Source of the DNA: VRUE01 sp963844395
GTDB lineage: Bacteria; Actinomycetota; Thermoleophilia; Solirubrobacterales; 70-9
Assembly: GCA_963844395.1 (NCBI GenBank)
Contig: CAWJNX010000001.1
Coordinates: 310,001 to 374,000, forward strand
Length of the DNA stretch: 64,000 nt
Direction of reading: 5' to 3'
Shown here: in pieces, positions 44,294-53,662 of the stretch
Position numbering within the stretch: the first letter of the stretch is position 1
How the letters are laid out: each line of letters begins with the position of its first letter
Position numbers and translations under genes: made by a program
Notes under the pieces: generated by a model
What the model was told of the DNA's origin: nothing
Database searches by the model: none
Seen by the model: the letters and a program-made list of their open reading frames with translations, nothing else

Positions 44294-45262
44294 ATGAGAC
44301 GAGCTGCCGCGCTGCTGGCGGCCGTCCTGCTGCTCACCGGCACCGCCGGCTGCGGCGGAGACGGCGCTGAACCGGGCGCGCCCGAGAGGGCGGCGCTGGT
44401 GCTCGACTTCGTCCCTAACGCGGTCCACTCGGGCATCTACGCGGCGCAGCGACGAGGCTTTTATCGGGACGCCGGGATCGACCTGACGATCCGCCAGCCG
44501 GGCGAATCGACCGACGCGCCAAAGCTGCTCGAGGCGGGCCGCACCGACTTCGCGATCCTCGACATCCACGACCTCGGGATCGCGCGCGAGCGCGGGCTCG
44601 ACCTGGTCGGCGTGATGCCGATCGTGCAGCGACCGCTGGCGTCGGTACTGGCGCGCGACGGCGACGGGGACACGGTGCGCCGTCCCCGCGACCTCGAGGG
44701 ACGCACGGTCGGGGTGACCGGCCTGCCCTCCGACGAAGCGGTCGTCGACTCCGAGGTCGAGCGCCGACGGCGGAGACCCCGACCGGGTGGACCGGGTGAC
44801 GATCGGGTTCAACGCGGTCGCCTCGCTGGCCGCCGGCAAGGTCGACGCCGCAACCGGCTTCTGGAATGCCGAGGGGGTGGCGCTGCGCCGGCAGGGCATC
44901 CCGATCCGGATCTTCAAGGTCGACCGCTACGGCGCCCCGCCCTACCCGGAGCTGGTCCTGGCCGCCTCCCGCAGAACGATCGAGCGCGATTCCGAGCTGG
45001 TCGACGCGATGGTCGCGGCAACCACCCGCGGCTACGAGCTCGCCGCTGACGATCCCGACTGCGGCGCTCGACGACCTGCTGGCCTCGGTTCCCGGCCTCG
45101 ACCGCGCCGACCAGGCGGCCCAGCTGGACGCCCTCGGCCCAGACCTCCGTCCCGCCCCTTTCGACCCAGCCGTCCTGCGCGAATGGGCCGCCTGGGACCT
45201 CGAGCACGGGCTGCTCGAGCAACCAGCTGGACGTCGAATCCGCCTTCCGGCTGAAGCCTTAG
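44294..45262 (+). CDS. NMT1/THI5-like substrate-binding lipoprotein (frameshifts)
   Basis: The signal peptide with lipobox LLTGTAGCGG begins at ATG 44294. The mature protein reads LVLDFVPNAVHSGIYAAQRR, GFYRDAGIDLTIRQPGES, LLEAGRTDFAILDIHDLG, GFNAVASLAAGKVDAATGFW: the NMT1 binding-protein fold used for thiamine pyrimidine precursors, nitrate or sulfonates. VPNxxHxGxYxAxxxGFYxxxGxD is most like ThiY-type pyrimidine binding. No permease genes and no TPP riboswitch are visible. Frame changes near 44.77, 45.06 and 45.22 kb. Confidence 0.75.
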
Positions 45263-45281
45263 CCCAGATACGCTGCATCTC

Positions 45282-45644
45282 GTGAGCCTCGCCGGGGACT
45301 TTCAGCAGGTCCTCGATTCGCTGCCGTCCGACTGGACCGACCTAGAGGTGGACCTGCGGATCGACGACGAGAGCCGCTACGTCGATACCGCGGTGGCGTT
45401 GAGCCAGATCAACGCGCGGCCGTACTCGGAAGCGGATTGGCACTGGCGGCTGCTGATCGCGCACAGCTTCGGGCACGCCGCTGCAGCGGAGAGCGTCAAG
45501 GGCGTGCTGGAGAAGCTCGACGCGGAAGGCGTTGCCGGCGAGATGCAGGTTCGCGAGGTGCGCGAGGGACGCTCCGAGATCGTCCAGATGTGGGGCCGGC
45601 CGGAGAGCGTCCGCGAAGAGTTCCGCCAGCGCCGCTCGCTCTAG
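45282..45644 (+). CDS. Hypothetical protein
   Basis: 120 residues from GTG 45282 (VSLAGDFQQVLDSLPSDWTD). Predicted alpha+beta: LEVDLRIDDESRYVDTAVAL, WHWRLLIAHSFGHAAAAES, VKGVLEKLDAEGVAGEMQVR. Family not recognised, but codon use and coupling to the next gene (TAGTG overlap) support it being real. Confidence 0.6.
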   Translation: MSLAGDFQQVLDSLPSDWTDLEVDLRIDDESRYVDTAVALSQINARPYSEADWHWRLLIAHSFGHAAAAESVKGVLEKLDAEGVAGEMQVREVREGRSEIVQMWGRPESVREEFRQRRSL

Positions 45645-45967
45645 TGGCCCGCGTCGTCGCCGTAGCCGCCGACCTGCTGCTCGGCAGCAAAGTAGAAGCG
45701 ATGCTGGGCGCCGCCGGCCACGAAGTGATCCTCTCCCCCTCCTTCCAAGAGGCGCCCTGGGACAACGCCGACCTCGTAGTCGCCGACCTGGACACCGAGA
45801 ATCCAGAGGCCCTGGTCGGCCTCGGCATCCCAGTCCTCGGCTACTACTCCCACGTCAACACCGAGACCAAGGAAGCCGCCGAAGCAGCCGGCATCGACCA
45901 GGTGGTCCCCCGCTCCCGCATGGCCCGCGAACTCCCCCAACTCGCGGAACGCCTGCTCAGTCGGTAG
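45644..45967 (+). CDS. Degenerate receiver-like (CheY-fold) protein
   Basis: 107 residues from GTG 45644, overlapping the previous stop. VARVVAVAADLLLGSKVEAM, LVVADLDTENPEALVGLGIP and GIDQVVPRSRMARELPQLAE follow the beta-alpha order of response-regulator receivers, with an Asp at the phosphorylation strand (VVADLD) but SHVNTETKEAAEAAG replacing the usual Lys loop. It is probably a pseudo-receiver that works by binding. Converges on the DtxR gene with an 11-base overlap. Confidence 0.55.
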   Translation: MARVVAVAADLLLGSKVEAMLGAAGHEVILSPSFQEAPWDNADLVVADLDTENPEALVGLGIPVLGYYSHVNTETKEAAEAAGIDQVVPRSRMARELPQLAERLLSR

Positions 45968-46415
45968 GCGGCCGCAGATCGGGCCCGGGAATCGGCGTCC
46001 CGTGCGGATCGTGGCTCGGCTCCCCCAGCTTCGCCGCAATCAGAAGCTCCAGGTCCTCGGAGATGTAGTGCTCGAGCACCTCGGCCTCCTCGTGGACCCG
46101 GTCGTCGGGCATCCCCAGCGCCTCCGAGAGGTAGGCCTCGATCAACCGGTGGTGGCGGATCACCTCCAGCGCGACCTTCTCGCCGGCCGCGGTCAGCGTG
46201 ACCCCCTTGTAAGGGGTGTGCTCGACCAGCCCCATCTCGTCGAGCCGTTTCAGCATCGCCGTCGCCGTCGCCGGGGCTACGCCGAGCCGCTGCGCCACCT
46301 CGCCGTTGAGCACCTGCCCCTCGCGCTGGCGGGAGAGGGCGTAGATCGCCTTCGCGTAGTCCTCGATCGCCTCCGTGTTCGAGGCCCGCCGCGGGCGCGC
46401 GCCGCCGCTGGCCAT
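45957..46415 (-). CDS. DtxR/MntR-family metal-dependent repressor
   Basis: 152 residues. A winged HTH (IEDYAKAIYALSRQREGQVL, VAQRLGVAPATATAMLKRLD, LVEHTPYKGVTLTAAGEK) and the dimerisation/metal domain (HHRLIEAYLSEALGMPDDRV, HEEAEVLEHYISEDLELLI) with its Glu/His/Cys-type ligand positions. It is the last gene of a three-gene operon: copper oxidase, ZIP transporter, regulator, joined by ATGA overlaps. It should sense Fe, Mn or Zn and probably binds the palindromes upstream of the oxidase (48805-48831). The SH3-like third domain is absent, as in MntR. Confidence 0.88.
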   Translation of the reverse strand: MASGGARPRRASNTEAIEDYAKAIYALSRQREGQVLNGEVAQRLGVAPATATAMLKRLDEMGLVEHTPYKGVTLTAAGEKVALEVIRHHRLIEAYLSEALGMPDDRVHEEAEVLEHYISEDLELLIAAKLGEPSHDPHGTPIPGPDLRPPTD

Positions 46416-47634
46416 CAGACCGACACCAGCAGGCCGGTGACGTAGAGGGTGGCGATGCCGGCGATCAGGCCGGCGACCGAGAGCGGGTAAAGCAGGCGAC
46501 CGTCGCCGTCGCGCATCGCCGGCGCCAGCTGCACGATCACCCTGGCGATCGCGCCGACGCCGACGCCGAAGAGCAGCGCGGCGAGGCTCGGGTCGAAGGC
46601 GGCCGCGCCGATCCAGGCGCCGAGGATCGCCGGCGCGCCGGCGATCAGGCCGAGGCCGGCAAGACGACCGAGACCGGGCCGGGCGGCGGCGTCCTCACCG
46701 CGCAGCGGCGCGACGATCGCCAGGCCCTCGGTCGTGTTGTGGATCGCGAAGCCGACGACCAGGAAGGCGCCAAGGGCGAGCGCCCCGGTCGCGTAGGCGG
46801 AGCCGATCGCCAGCCCCTCGCCGAGGTTGTGGAGGCCGATCCCGATCGCGACCAGCAGCCCCAGGTAGAGGCCGCCGCGTCGCGGCGACGCCCTTGGCGA
46901 CCTCGCTGCGCCGGCTCAGGTGGGCGTCGACAGCGGCCAGCACCAGGTAGGCGACCAGCGCTCCGACGAAGACGAGCCCGGCGCCGCCGAAGGCGGTCGG
47001 CGCCTCCGCCGCGATCTCCAGCCCCTCCAGCCCGGCGTCGATCGCGAGGAAGGCGAGCAGGCCGACGGTGAAGGCGATCAGCGCCGCGATCCAGCGCTCG
47101 CCGATGCGGCGCACGAAGGGCAGCCAGAGCATGCCGAGGCTGACCGGGATCACGCCGACGTAGATGCCGAGCAGCGCCATCAAGCCGTAGAAGCCGAGGT
47201 CCGCCTCGGGGTCTCGGCGGCGACCGGGATCTCGGCGTCGACCGTCCCGCCCGAGGAGGTGAGGACGAAGATCTCGTAGGCCTCGCCCTCGATCCAGGGA
47301 TAGGCGATCTCGAGCGTGGTCGAGCCGAGCCTGCCGACCTCGAGCCCGTCGCTGGCGGCGAACGGGGCGTAGGCGTCGTTGACCGCGACCTGGGCGATCT
47401 CGACCGGGTCGGGGCCGTCGTTGCGCAGGGTCAGCTCGATCTCCCCGGCCGCAGCACGGTCTGCTCGACCGCGAGTTCCTCGACCGGCGGGCCGGTCCGC
47501 TCGCCGAGCCCAGGGCCGCCGAGCAGCGCGAAGGCGCCGATCGCCACCGCGATCAGGGCCAGCGGGATCAGGCCCAGCGCCCAGGCCGGCAGGCGACCGC
47601 CGGGGGCGCGCTCGGCCCGGGCCGCCGCCTCCAT
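46415..47634 (-). CDS. ZIP-family metal transporter with N-terminal ectodomain (frameshifts)
   Basis: Read across three frame changes (near 47.44, 47.21 and 46.88 kb) the gene starts at ATG 47634 (MEAAARAERAPGGRLPAWAL). The first helix is followed by a beta-rich extracellular part (EIELTLRNDGPDPVEIAQVA, VNDAYAPFAASDGL, YEIFVLTSSGGTVDAEIPVA), then a ZIP channel: GLYGLMALLGIYVGVIPVSL, IGLHNLGEGLAIGSAYA (HNxxEG metal site) and VGFAIHNTTEGLAIVAPL (second HNxxEG). It imports divalent metal. The attached ectodomain is not part of usual bacterial ZIPs. Coupled at both ends by ATGA overlaps. Confidence 0.8.
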
Positions 47635-48771
47635 CAGGCCGGCCTCCCGTTACCGCCCCAGGGCAGCTTGCAGTAGGCGGCCGCGGCGGCCGCCGGCGTC
47701 AGCAGCGACGGGTCGCCGACCCGGAAGAAGCCGGTCCAGCCCAGCTCGGCGAACTCGCTGACGTGGGCGTGGAACATGTAGTCGCCGTCGAAGGGGAACT
47801 TCAGCTCGAGGATCGCCCGCTGCCCCTGCCCCTGGATCACCGTGTCGGTCAGCTCGGTCGGCTCCAGCGAGGTCCCGGTCGGGTAGTGCTGGAAGAAGTT
47901 GGCGTGGACGTGGAACGAGTTGAGCGGGTCGAACTCGAGCACGTTGACGAGGTAGATGCGGACCAGCTCGTCGCGCCGCACCCGGATCGGCTCGTTGACG
48001 TAGTGGAAGCCGACCGTGTTGACCGCGTAGACCTCGTTGGAGCGGTCGAAGTTGGTGTCGAAGCCGTTCATCACCATCACCATCTCGTCGGCTTCCGGGC
48101 GCCCCTTCTTCGGGTCGATGACGAAGGCGCCGTAGAGGCCGCGGGAGATGTGCGAGGCGAGCGGCGCGACGTGGCAGTGGTAGAGGTGCAGCCCGAACGG
48201 CTCCGCCTCGAATTCGTAGGTGAAGGCTTCGCCGGGCTCGATCTGGCCGCCGCCGAGGCCCTCGCCGATCCCCGGCACGCCGTCCATCTGCGCCGGGTGG
48301 ATGCCGTGGAAGTGCATCGTGTGCGGGTGTTCGGAGCCGTTGACGAAGCGGATCCGCAGCCTCTCCCCCTCGCGGGCGCGCAGGGTCGGGCCCGGGACGC
48401 GGCCGTTGTAGGTCCAGGCCTCGTACTTGACCCCGGGCGCGACTTCGATCTCGCGGTCGTGGGCGACGATCTCCCACTCGCGCAGGACGCGGCCGCTGGC
48501 CAGCCGCCGCGTCTTGCCGTAGTCGAAGTCGCGCAGCAGCTCGGTCGGGTCGAAGCCGTTGCGGCGGTGGTCGACGGTGCGGCCGGGCGCGAAGGTGGCG
48601 TGGGCGAAGCGCTCGTGGCCCGCGTGCCCCGCGGCAGCGGCCGGCGCTCGGCTCGGGCGCGGGCTGCCGCCGATGCCCGCCGCCCGTGACCAGGCTGTGC
48701 AGCCCGGCGGCAGCGGGCACGGTGGCGGCGGCCCCGAGGAGCTTGCGTCTGCTGAGTCGGCGGTCGCTCAT
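47634..48771 (-). CDS. TAT-exported multicopper oxidase (frameshift near start)
   Basis: The start carries a twin-arginine signal (SDRRLSRRKLLGAAATVPAA). After a frame change near 48.65 kb the protein shows copper-ligand sites: HTMHFHGIHPAQM (HxH), HLYHCHVAP (HCH), SFHVHANFFQHYP and YMFHAHVSEFAELGW (HxH with Glu), a two-cupredoxin-domain layout like nitrite-reductase-type/small multicopper oxidases. An extracytoplasmic metal oxidase next to a metal transporter and metal regulator suggests oxidation of Mn(II), Fe(II) or Cu(I), by inference. First gene of the oxidase-ZIP-DtxR operon. Confidence 0.85.
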
Positions 48772-48804
48772 GTCCGGACGTGTCGGTGGCGAGATTTCGA
48801 CACA

Positions 48805-48831
48805 TCTAAATCAGATTTAGACGAGTCTAAA
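48805..48831. promoter_or_regulatory. Overlapping DtxR/MntR-type operator palindromes
   Basis: TCTAAATC-A-GATTTAGA (48805-48821) and TTTAGAC-GA-GTCTAAA (48816-48831) overlap by six bases. The second fits the TTTAGNC...GNCTAAA form of DtxR-family sites. It lies 34 bases before the oxidase start and 36 before the divergent ygfZ start, so the repressor coded at the end of this operon may control both directions. AT content stands out from the surroundings. Confidence 0.65.
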
Positions 48832-48866
48832 CAACCCGGCGGCGGTGCGCTCCTAGAATCGGACGG

Positions 48867-49852
48867 GTGAGCGACGCCACGACGGTCGAGCTCGACGCCC
48901 AGTACCGGCAGCTGCGCGAGGAGTGCGGCCTGCTCGACCGCTCCGCGCGCGGCAAGCTGCTGGTGACGCGGCTCCGAGGCGGCCGAGTTCCTGCAGGGGC
49001 AGCTGACCAACGACGTCGAGGGGCTCGCCCCCGGCGAGGGCCGCTACGCGGCGCTGCTCGACCGCAAGGGCCACATGCAGGCCGACATGCGGGTGCTGCG
49101 CCTGGCGCGCGAGCGAGATCTGGATCGACACCGAGCCGGAGGCGCTGGAGCGCGGCGCGGCGCCACCTCGAGACCTACAAGATCGGCCGCGAGGTCGAGA
49201 TCGCCGACCTCGACGCGCGGAGCGGACGATCCTCTCGCTGATCGGGCCGCGCAGCGCCGAGGTCGCCGGCACCGCGGCGCTGCCCGAGCACGCCAGCGAA
49301 GCGGCGCGCGTCGAGCGGCGTCGACTGCCTCGCCGTCGGGACCGCGAACGGGCATCGACCTGATCGCCGGGATGCCGGATTCGTCCGGAGACCTCGCCGG
49401 CGACGCCGAGCGCCTGCGCGAGGCCCTGATCGCCGCCGGCGCGGTCGAGGTCGGCCCGGAGGCGGCCGAGATCCTGCGGATCGAGGCCGGCACGCCCCGC
49501 TTCGGCGCCGAGATGAGCACCGAGACGATGCCGGCCGAGGCGGGGATCGTCGAGGACGCGGTCGACTTCACCAAGGGCTGCTACATCGGCCAGGAGCCGG
49601 TCGCCCGCCTCCACTACAAGGGCCGGCCGAACCGGCACCTGCGCGGGCTCGCAGCTGAGCGCCCCGGCCGAGCCGGGAGCCACGCTGCGCCTGGGCGAGA
49701 AGGAGGTCGGGCAGCTCGGCAGCGCCTGCGTCTCCCCCGCCCACGGGCCGATCGGGCTGGCGATCGTCCGCCGCGAGGCGGAGCCGGGCGCCGAGCTGGC
49801 CGTAGGTGAAGATGGCGTTACGGCTCGCGTCGTCGACCTGCCGTTCGGCTAG
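48867..49852 (+). CDS. ygfZ: Folate-binding YgfZ/GcvT-like protein (many frameshifts)
   Basis: From GTG 48867. Landmarks across frames: CGLLDRSARGKLLVTR, EFLQGQLTNDVEGLAPGEGR, RYAALLDRKGHMQADMRVL, ILRIEAGTPRFGAEM and the YgfZ signature KGCYIGQEPVARLHYKG (with the Cys). YgfZ helps repair or assemble certain Fe-S enzymes using folate. At least six frame changes between 48.97 and 49.66 kb. It is divergent from the metal operon and shares its operator region, which is notable for a Fe-S factor. Confidence 0.82.
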
Positions 49853-49864
49853 ATTCCGCCCACG

Positions 49865-50388
49865 ATGGGTCGTCGGAGAGGCAGCCGAGCACCGGCCTGC
49901 GCGGCCGGGGCGCTGGCGGTGGCACTGGTGCTGGCGGCCGCCGGCTGCGGCGCCGAAGAGCACGCCAACGAACCGCGGCCGCAGCCGCCGACCCGGGTCA
50001 GCGTCACCGTCGGCGAAGACGAGGTCACCGTGCAGCCGGGCCGGATCGCGATCGGGCCCGAACCGACCCAGCAGATCCCCCAGAACCAGCGACGCCGAGC
50101 AGCCGCGGGTCCGCAGCAACGCGCCGCTCGACGTCGTCTTCGTCGCCGCCAACCTGACCGACGTCGACTCCCGGCTCGAGGTCCGCGGCCGCGGCGCGGA
50201 CGCCACCTCGAAGCCGCTCGTCGCCAACGGCGCCGTCACCCTGCAGGCGCAGCCTCCCGACCGGCGTCTACACGGTCAGCGCCGCCGACGTCCCCGGCGC
50301 CAAGCCCGGCCGCCTCGTCGTCGGCCCGTACCGCACCTCCTCCGAGAACGACGTCCTGCTGCTCCCGCTAGGACCAAGCGTCCATTAG
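49865..50388 (+). CDS. Hypothetical lipoprotein (two frameshifts)
   Basis: A lipoprotein signal with lipobox LVLAAAGCG begins at ATG 49865. The mature part (VSVTVGEDEVTVQPGRIAIG, NAPLDVVFVAANLTDVDSRL, GVYTVSAADVPGAKPGRLVV) looks like a small beta-sandwich, possibly cupredoxin-like but without a visible copper set. Frame changes near 50.09 and 50.27 kb. It follows ygfZ by 12 bases. Confidence 0.55.
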
Positions 50389-50451
50389 CCGGCAGTCCTG
50401 GCGCTTGGCGCGACCGGCTCGATCGCGTCTGGCCGTCGTCAGCATCGTCGT

Positions 50452-51653
50452 ATGACCGTCGTCCTGGCAATCGCCGTCGTCCTGCTCGCCGCGGGGCTGC
50501 TCTACGCGCTCGTTCTCCCGCCCCCGCGAGGCAGCCGAGCGCCCGACCTCGGTCCGGCGATCCAGGAGGCGACCTCGCAGGTCGCCTCGCGGTGTGGCCG
50601 ACCTGCTGCGGGTGAACGAGGAGTCGCGCAAGCTCGACGCCAAGACCGCCGAGGCCGCGCTCGACAAGCGCCAGGCGGAGATCAAGGACCTGGCCGAGCG
50701 GATCGCCAAGGGCCAGGAGAAGATCGAAGCGGAGGTGCGCCGGCGCGGCGAGACCGACCTGCAGACCCGCACCCTGCTCGAGCAGATGGGGCAGACGGTC
50801 GGCAACCTCAACTCGGAGACCGCCGGCCTGAAGAAGGCGCTGCGCCAGCCGCAGACGCGCGGCCAGTGGGGCGAGCTGCAGCTGCGGCGCTGCGTCGAGA
50901 TCGCCGGCATGACCGAGCACGTCGACTTCGAGCTGCAGGAGACGCTGCACACCGAAGACGGCCGGCTGCGGCCGGACGCCCGCTTCCTGCTGCCCGGAGG
51001 GCCGCAGCTTCGTCGCCGACTCCAAGGTGCCGCTCGACGCCTTCCTCGACGCCCAGGAGGCGGAGGTCGAAGCGGAGCGGCGGGTCCAGCTCGAGCGCCA
51101 CGCCCGGCAGGCGCGCGAGCACGTCCGCAGCCTCAGCTCCAAGGACTACCAGGGCCAGTTCAAGGCCGGCGAGATGCCGGACCTGGTGATCTGCTTCATC
51201 CCCAACGAGCCCGCCCTGCACGCCGCCTTCGCCGCCGACCCGACGCTCTTCGACTACGCGCTCGAGCGCAACGTGCTGCGTCGTCAGCCCGACCTCGCTG
51301 ATCGGACTGCTGCGGACGATGGAGCTGGGCTGGCGCCAGGAGCGGATGGTCGCCGAGGCGGCCGAGATCGCCGACGGCGGCGCGGCACGCTGCACGCGCG
51401 CTTCGCGCAAGTTCCTCAGCGACTTCGACAAGGTCGGGCAGGGGCCTGACCACGGCCGCCGACCGCCTACGACTCCGCCGTCGGCTCGATGGAGCGCCGG
51501 CTGCTGCCGCAGCTGCGCAAGGTCGAGGACCTCGGCATCGCCCCCGGCAAGGAGATCGAGCCGCCGGAACCGATCGAGATCACCGTGCGGGCGATCACCG
51601 CGCCCGAGCTGCACGAGCCGAGTGCCGACAGCCCAGCGGTCGACCGGGTCTGA
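50452..51653 (+). CDS. rmuC: DNA recombination protein RmuC (frameshifts)
   Basis: Starts ATG 50452 with one transmembrane helix (VVLAIAVVLLAAGLLYALVL), then a coiled coil (KTAEAALDKRQAEIKDLAER, IAKGQEKIEAEVRRRGE) and the RmuC nuclease-like core: RGQWGELQLRRCVEIAGMTE, FVADSKVPLDAFLDA, SKDYQGQFKAGEMPDLVICF and SPTSLIGLLRTMELGWRQER. RmuC limits inversions at short repeats. Frame changes near 50.60, 51.00, 51.29, 51.40 and 51.45 kb. Confidence 0.85.
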
Positions 51654-51699
51654 CTAGGATTCGCCGCCCGTCCCGCAAACGACCCACGGAGGAGCCGGT

Positions 51700-52964
51700 T
51701 TGGCCGTCGACACGCAGCGCAGTCTCGAAGTTGGACGTCGAGCCCGGAACGCTGCCGGAGACGATGGCGGCCTGGGTGATCCGCCAGGAGCGCGAGGGCG
51801 AGCCGACCGACGCCTTCCAGCTCGAGCAGATCGAGGTTCCCGAGCCGGGCGCCTTCGAGGTGATCGTCCGGGTGATGGCGGCCGGGGTCAACTTCAACAA
51901 CGTCTGGGCGGCGCTCGGCAAGCCGGTCTCGGTCTTCGGCTACGGCGACCACCCCGAGTACGGCCACCACATCGGCGGCTCCGACGCCTCCGGGATCGTC
52001 TGGAAGGTCGGCGAGGGCGTCACCCGCTGGAAGCCCGGCGACGAGGTCGTGATCCACTGCAACCAGGCCTCCTACGAGGACGTCGAGGTGCACGGGCTCG
52101 ACCCGCTGGCCGCGCCGAGCCAGAAGATCTGGGGCTACGAGACGACCTGGGGCTCCTTCGCCCAGTTCACCAAGGTGCAGGCGCAGCAGCTCCTCCCCCG
52201 CCCCCAGAACCTCTCCTGGGCCGACTCCTCCGCCTACGGCCTCACCTACTTCACCGCCTACCGGATGCTGATCGACCAGTGCAAGCTGCAGCCCGGCCAC
52301 AACGTCCTGATCTGGGGCGCGGCCGGCGGCCTCGGCGTCTTCGCCGTGCAGCTCTGCAAGGCGGCCGGCGCCAACGCGGTCGGCGTCGTCTCCTCCGACG
52401 AGAAGGGCGAGCTGGTCAAGCAGCTCGGCGCGGTCGACTACATCAACCGCCGCGAGTTCGGCGAGATGATGCGGACGCCGGAGAACCTCGCCGACAAGGC
52501 CGCCGACAAGGAGCGCTTCAAGGCCTCGCGCGGCTTCGCCAAGCGGGTCAAGGAGATCCTCGGCGACGCCCCCGACATCGTCTTCGAGCACGTCGGCCAG
52601 GCGACCTTCCCGACCTCGGTCTTCGTCGTCAAGCCGTTCGGCAAAGTCGTGATCTGCGGCGCCACCTCGGGCTTCCAGCTCGACTTCGACGTGCGCTACC
52701 TGTGGATGCGCCAGAAGCAGATCATCGGCTCGCACTTCGCCAACGCCTACGAGTGCATGCGCGCCAACCAGCTGATGGCGGAGGGCAAGGTCCGGCCGGT
52801 GCTCTGGCAGACGATGGGCTTCGACGGGCGTCGCCGAGGCGCACCAGCTGCTGCACGAAAACAAGCACCTCGGCAAGATCTCGATCCTGGTCGGGGCCGA
52901 GTCCGAGGACGAGGGCAAGAACGAGGACGGCGCCGGCGCGATCCGGGCCGAGGTGGGAGCGTAG
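51700..52964 (+). CDS. ccr: Crotonyl-CoA carboxylase/reductase (two frameshifts)
   Basis: A TTG start at 51700 has GGAGGAG eight bases upstream; the frame changes near 51.73 kb and again near 52.83 kb. The medium-chain reductase shows AAGVNFNNVWAALGKPVSVF, GGSDASGIVWKVGEGV, IWGYETTWGSFAQF, LTYFTAYRML, IWGAAGGLGVFAVQL and GATSGFQLDFDVRYLWMRQK. These are CCR-specific (FNNVWA, GYET.WGSFAQF). It reductively carboxylates crotonyl-CoA to ethylmalonyl-CoA with NADPH and CO2. The mutase for the product lies 1.5 kb downstream. Confidence 0.9.
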
Positions 52965-52966
52965 AG

Positions 52967-53261
52967 ATGGCTGAGGTCTGCACGCTGGACTGGCACATCG
53001 CCCCCTTCCGGGCCGACCGCTGGCTCGACCTCTGGGAGCCGGCCGCGGCGCGGATGCCCGCCTTCGGCGCCAAGAGCTGGTCGCTGACCCGCTCGATCGA
53101 CGACCCGCTCGCCTTCCGCCAGACGTCGGTCTGGGAGAGCCGCGCCGACTTCGAGCGCTACTGGTTCTCGGAGGAGATCGAGAAGGCGCGCGGCAGCGGT
53201 CATCGACCTCTACGACATCCCCCTGCTGCCCGCCTGGCACACGCTGGTCGCCGCCGAATAG
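52967..53261 (+). CDS. Small ferredoxin-like-fold protein (monooxygenase/dabb-type, one frameshift)
   Basis: About 97 residues from ATG 52967, two bases after ccr. AEVCTLDWHIAPFRADRWLD, LTRSIDDPLAFRQTSVWESR, ADFERYWFSEEIEKAR fit dimeric alpha-beta-barrel proteins (antibiotic-biosynthesis-monooxygenase-like). The frame changes near 53.19 kb and it ends PAWHTLVAAE. Cotranscribed with ccr; role unknown. Confidence 0.6.
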
Positions 53262-53266
53262 GCGAA

Positions 53267-53310
53267 GTGCCGCAAGTCAGGGACCCATGGGGTCCTCTAA
53301 CTCGCGGCAC
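53267..53310. terminator. Intergenic hairpin, ACCCATGGGG family (copy B)
   Basis: GTGCCGC (53267-53273) pairs with GCGGCAC (53304-53310), with inner AGTCAGGGACCC against GGGGTCCTCTAACT around a CATG centre. It lies between convergent genes and shares the GTGCCG...AGT...ACCCATGGGG...AAC...GGCAC plan of the hairpin at 39956-40005. Confidence 0.65.
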
Positions 53311-53315
53311 GTCTG

Positions 53316-53606
53316 TCAGGCTCGCTCGAGCGGGGCCATCGTCAGGCCGGCCGCCTTGAGCTGCTCCCAGTAGTGCTCGGCGGGCTCGCGCGGGCCCGAC
53401 CAGACGATCGCTTGGCCGCTGCTGTGGATCGCGCTCGGCGATCTCGTGGCCCTGCTCGACGCTGACGCCGGGCAGCACCCTGGCGAGGGTCTCGGCGACG
53501 TGCTCGAAGGTGTTGTGGTCGTCGTTGCAGACGATCACCCGCCACTCGCCCCCCAGACCGGAGCCCGGCCCGGCCTGGCGCGGCTTCTCGACGTCGTCGT
53601 CGACAT
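53316..53606 (-). CDS. clpS: ATP-dependent Clp protease adaptor ClpS (frameshifts)
   Basis: Read across frames: start at ATG 53604-53606, then WRVIVCNDDHNTFEHVAETL (the ClpS ND-x-NT-F substrate/N-degron site), ARVLPGVSVEQGHEIAE, and IVWSGPREPAEHYWEQLKAA, LTMAPLERA. ClpS hands N-end-rule substrates to ClpAP/ClpC. Frame changes near 53.59 kb (CGACGACGACG run) and 53.43 kb. Confidence 0.85.
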
Positions 53607-53662
53607 CGCCCGCATTATGCGAAAAAGCTCAGAGTGGCGGCCGCAGACCCGCCGCGAGCCAG

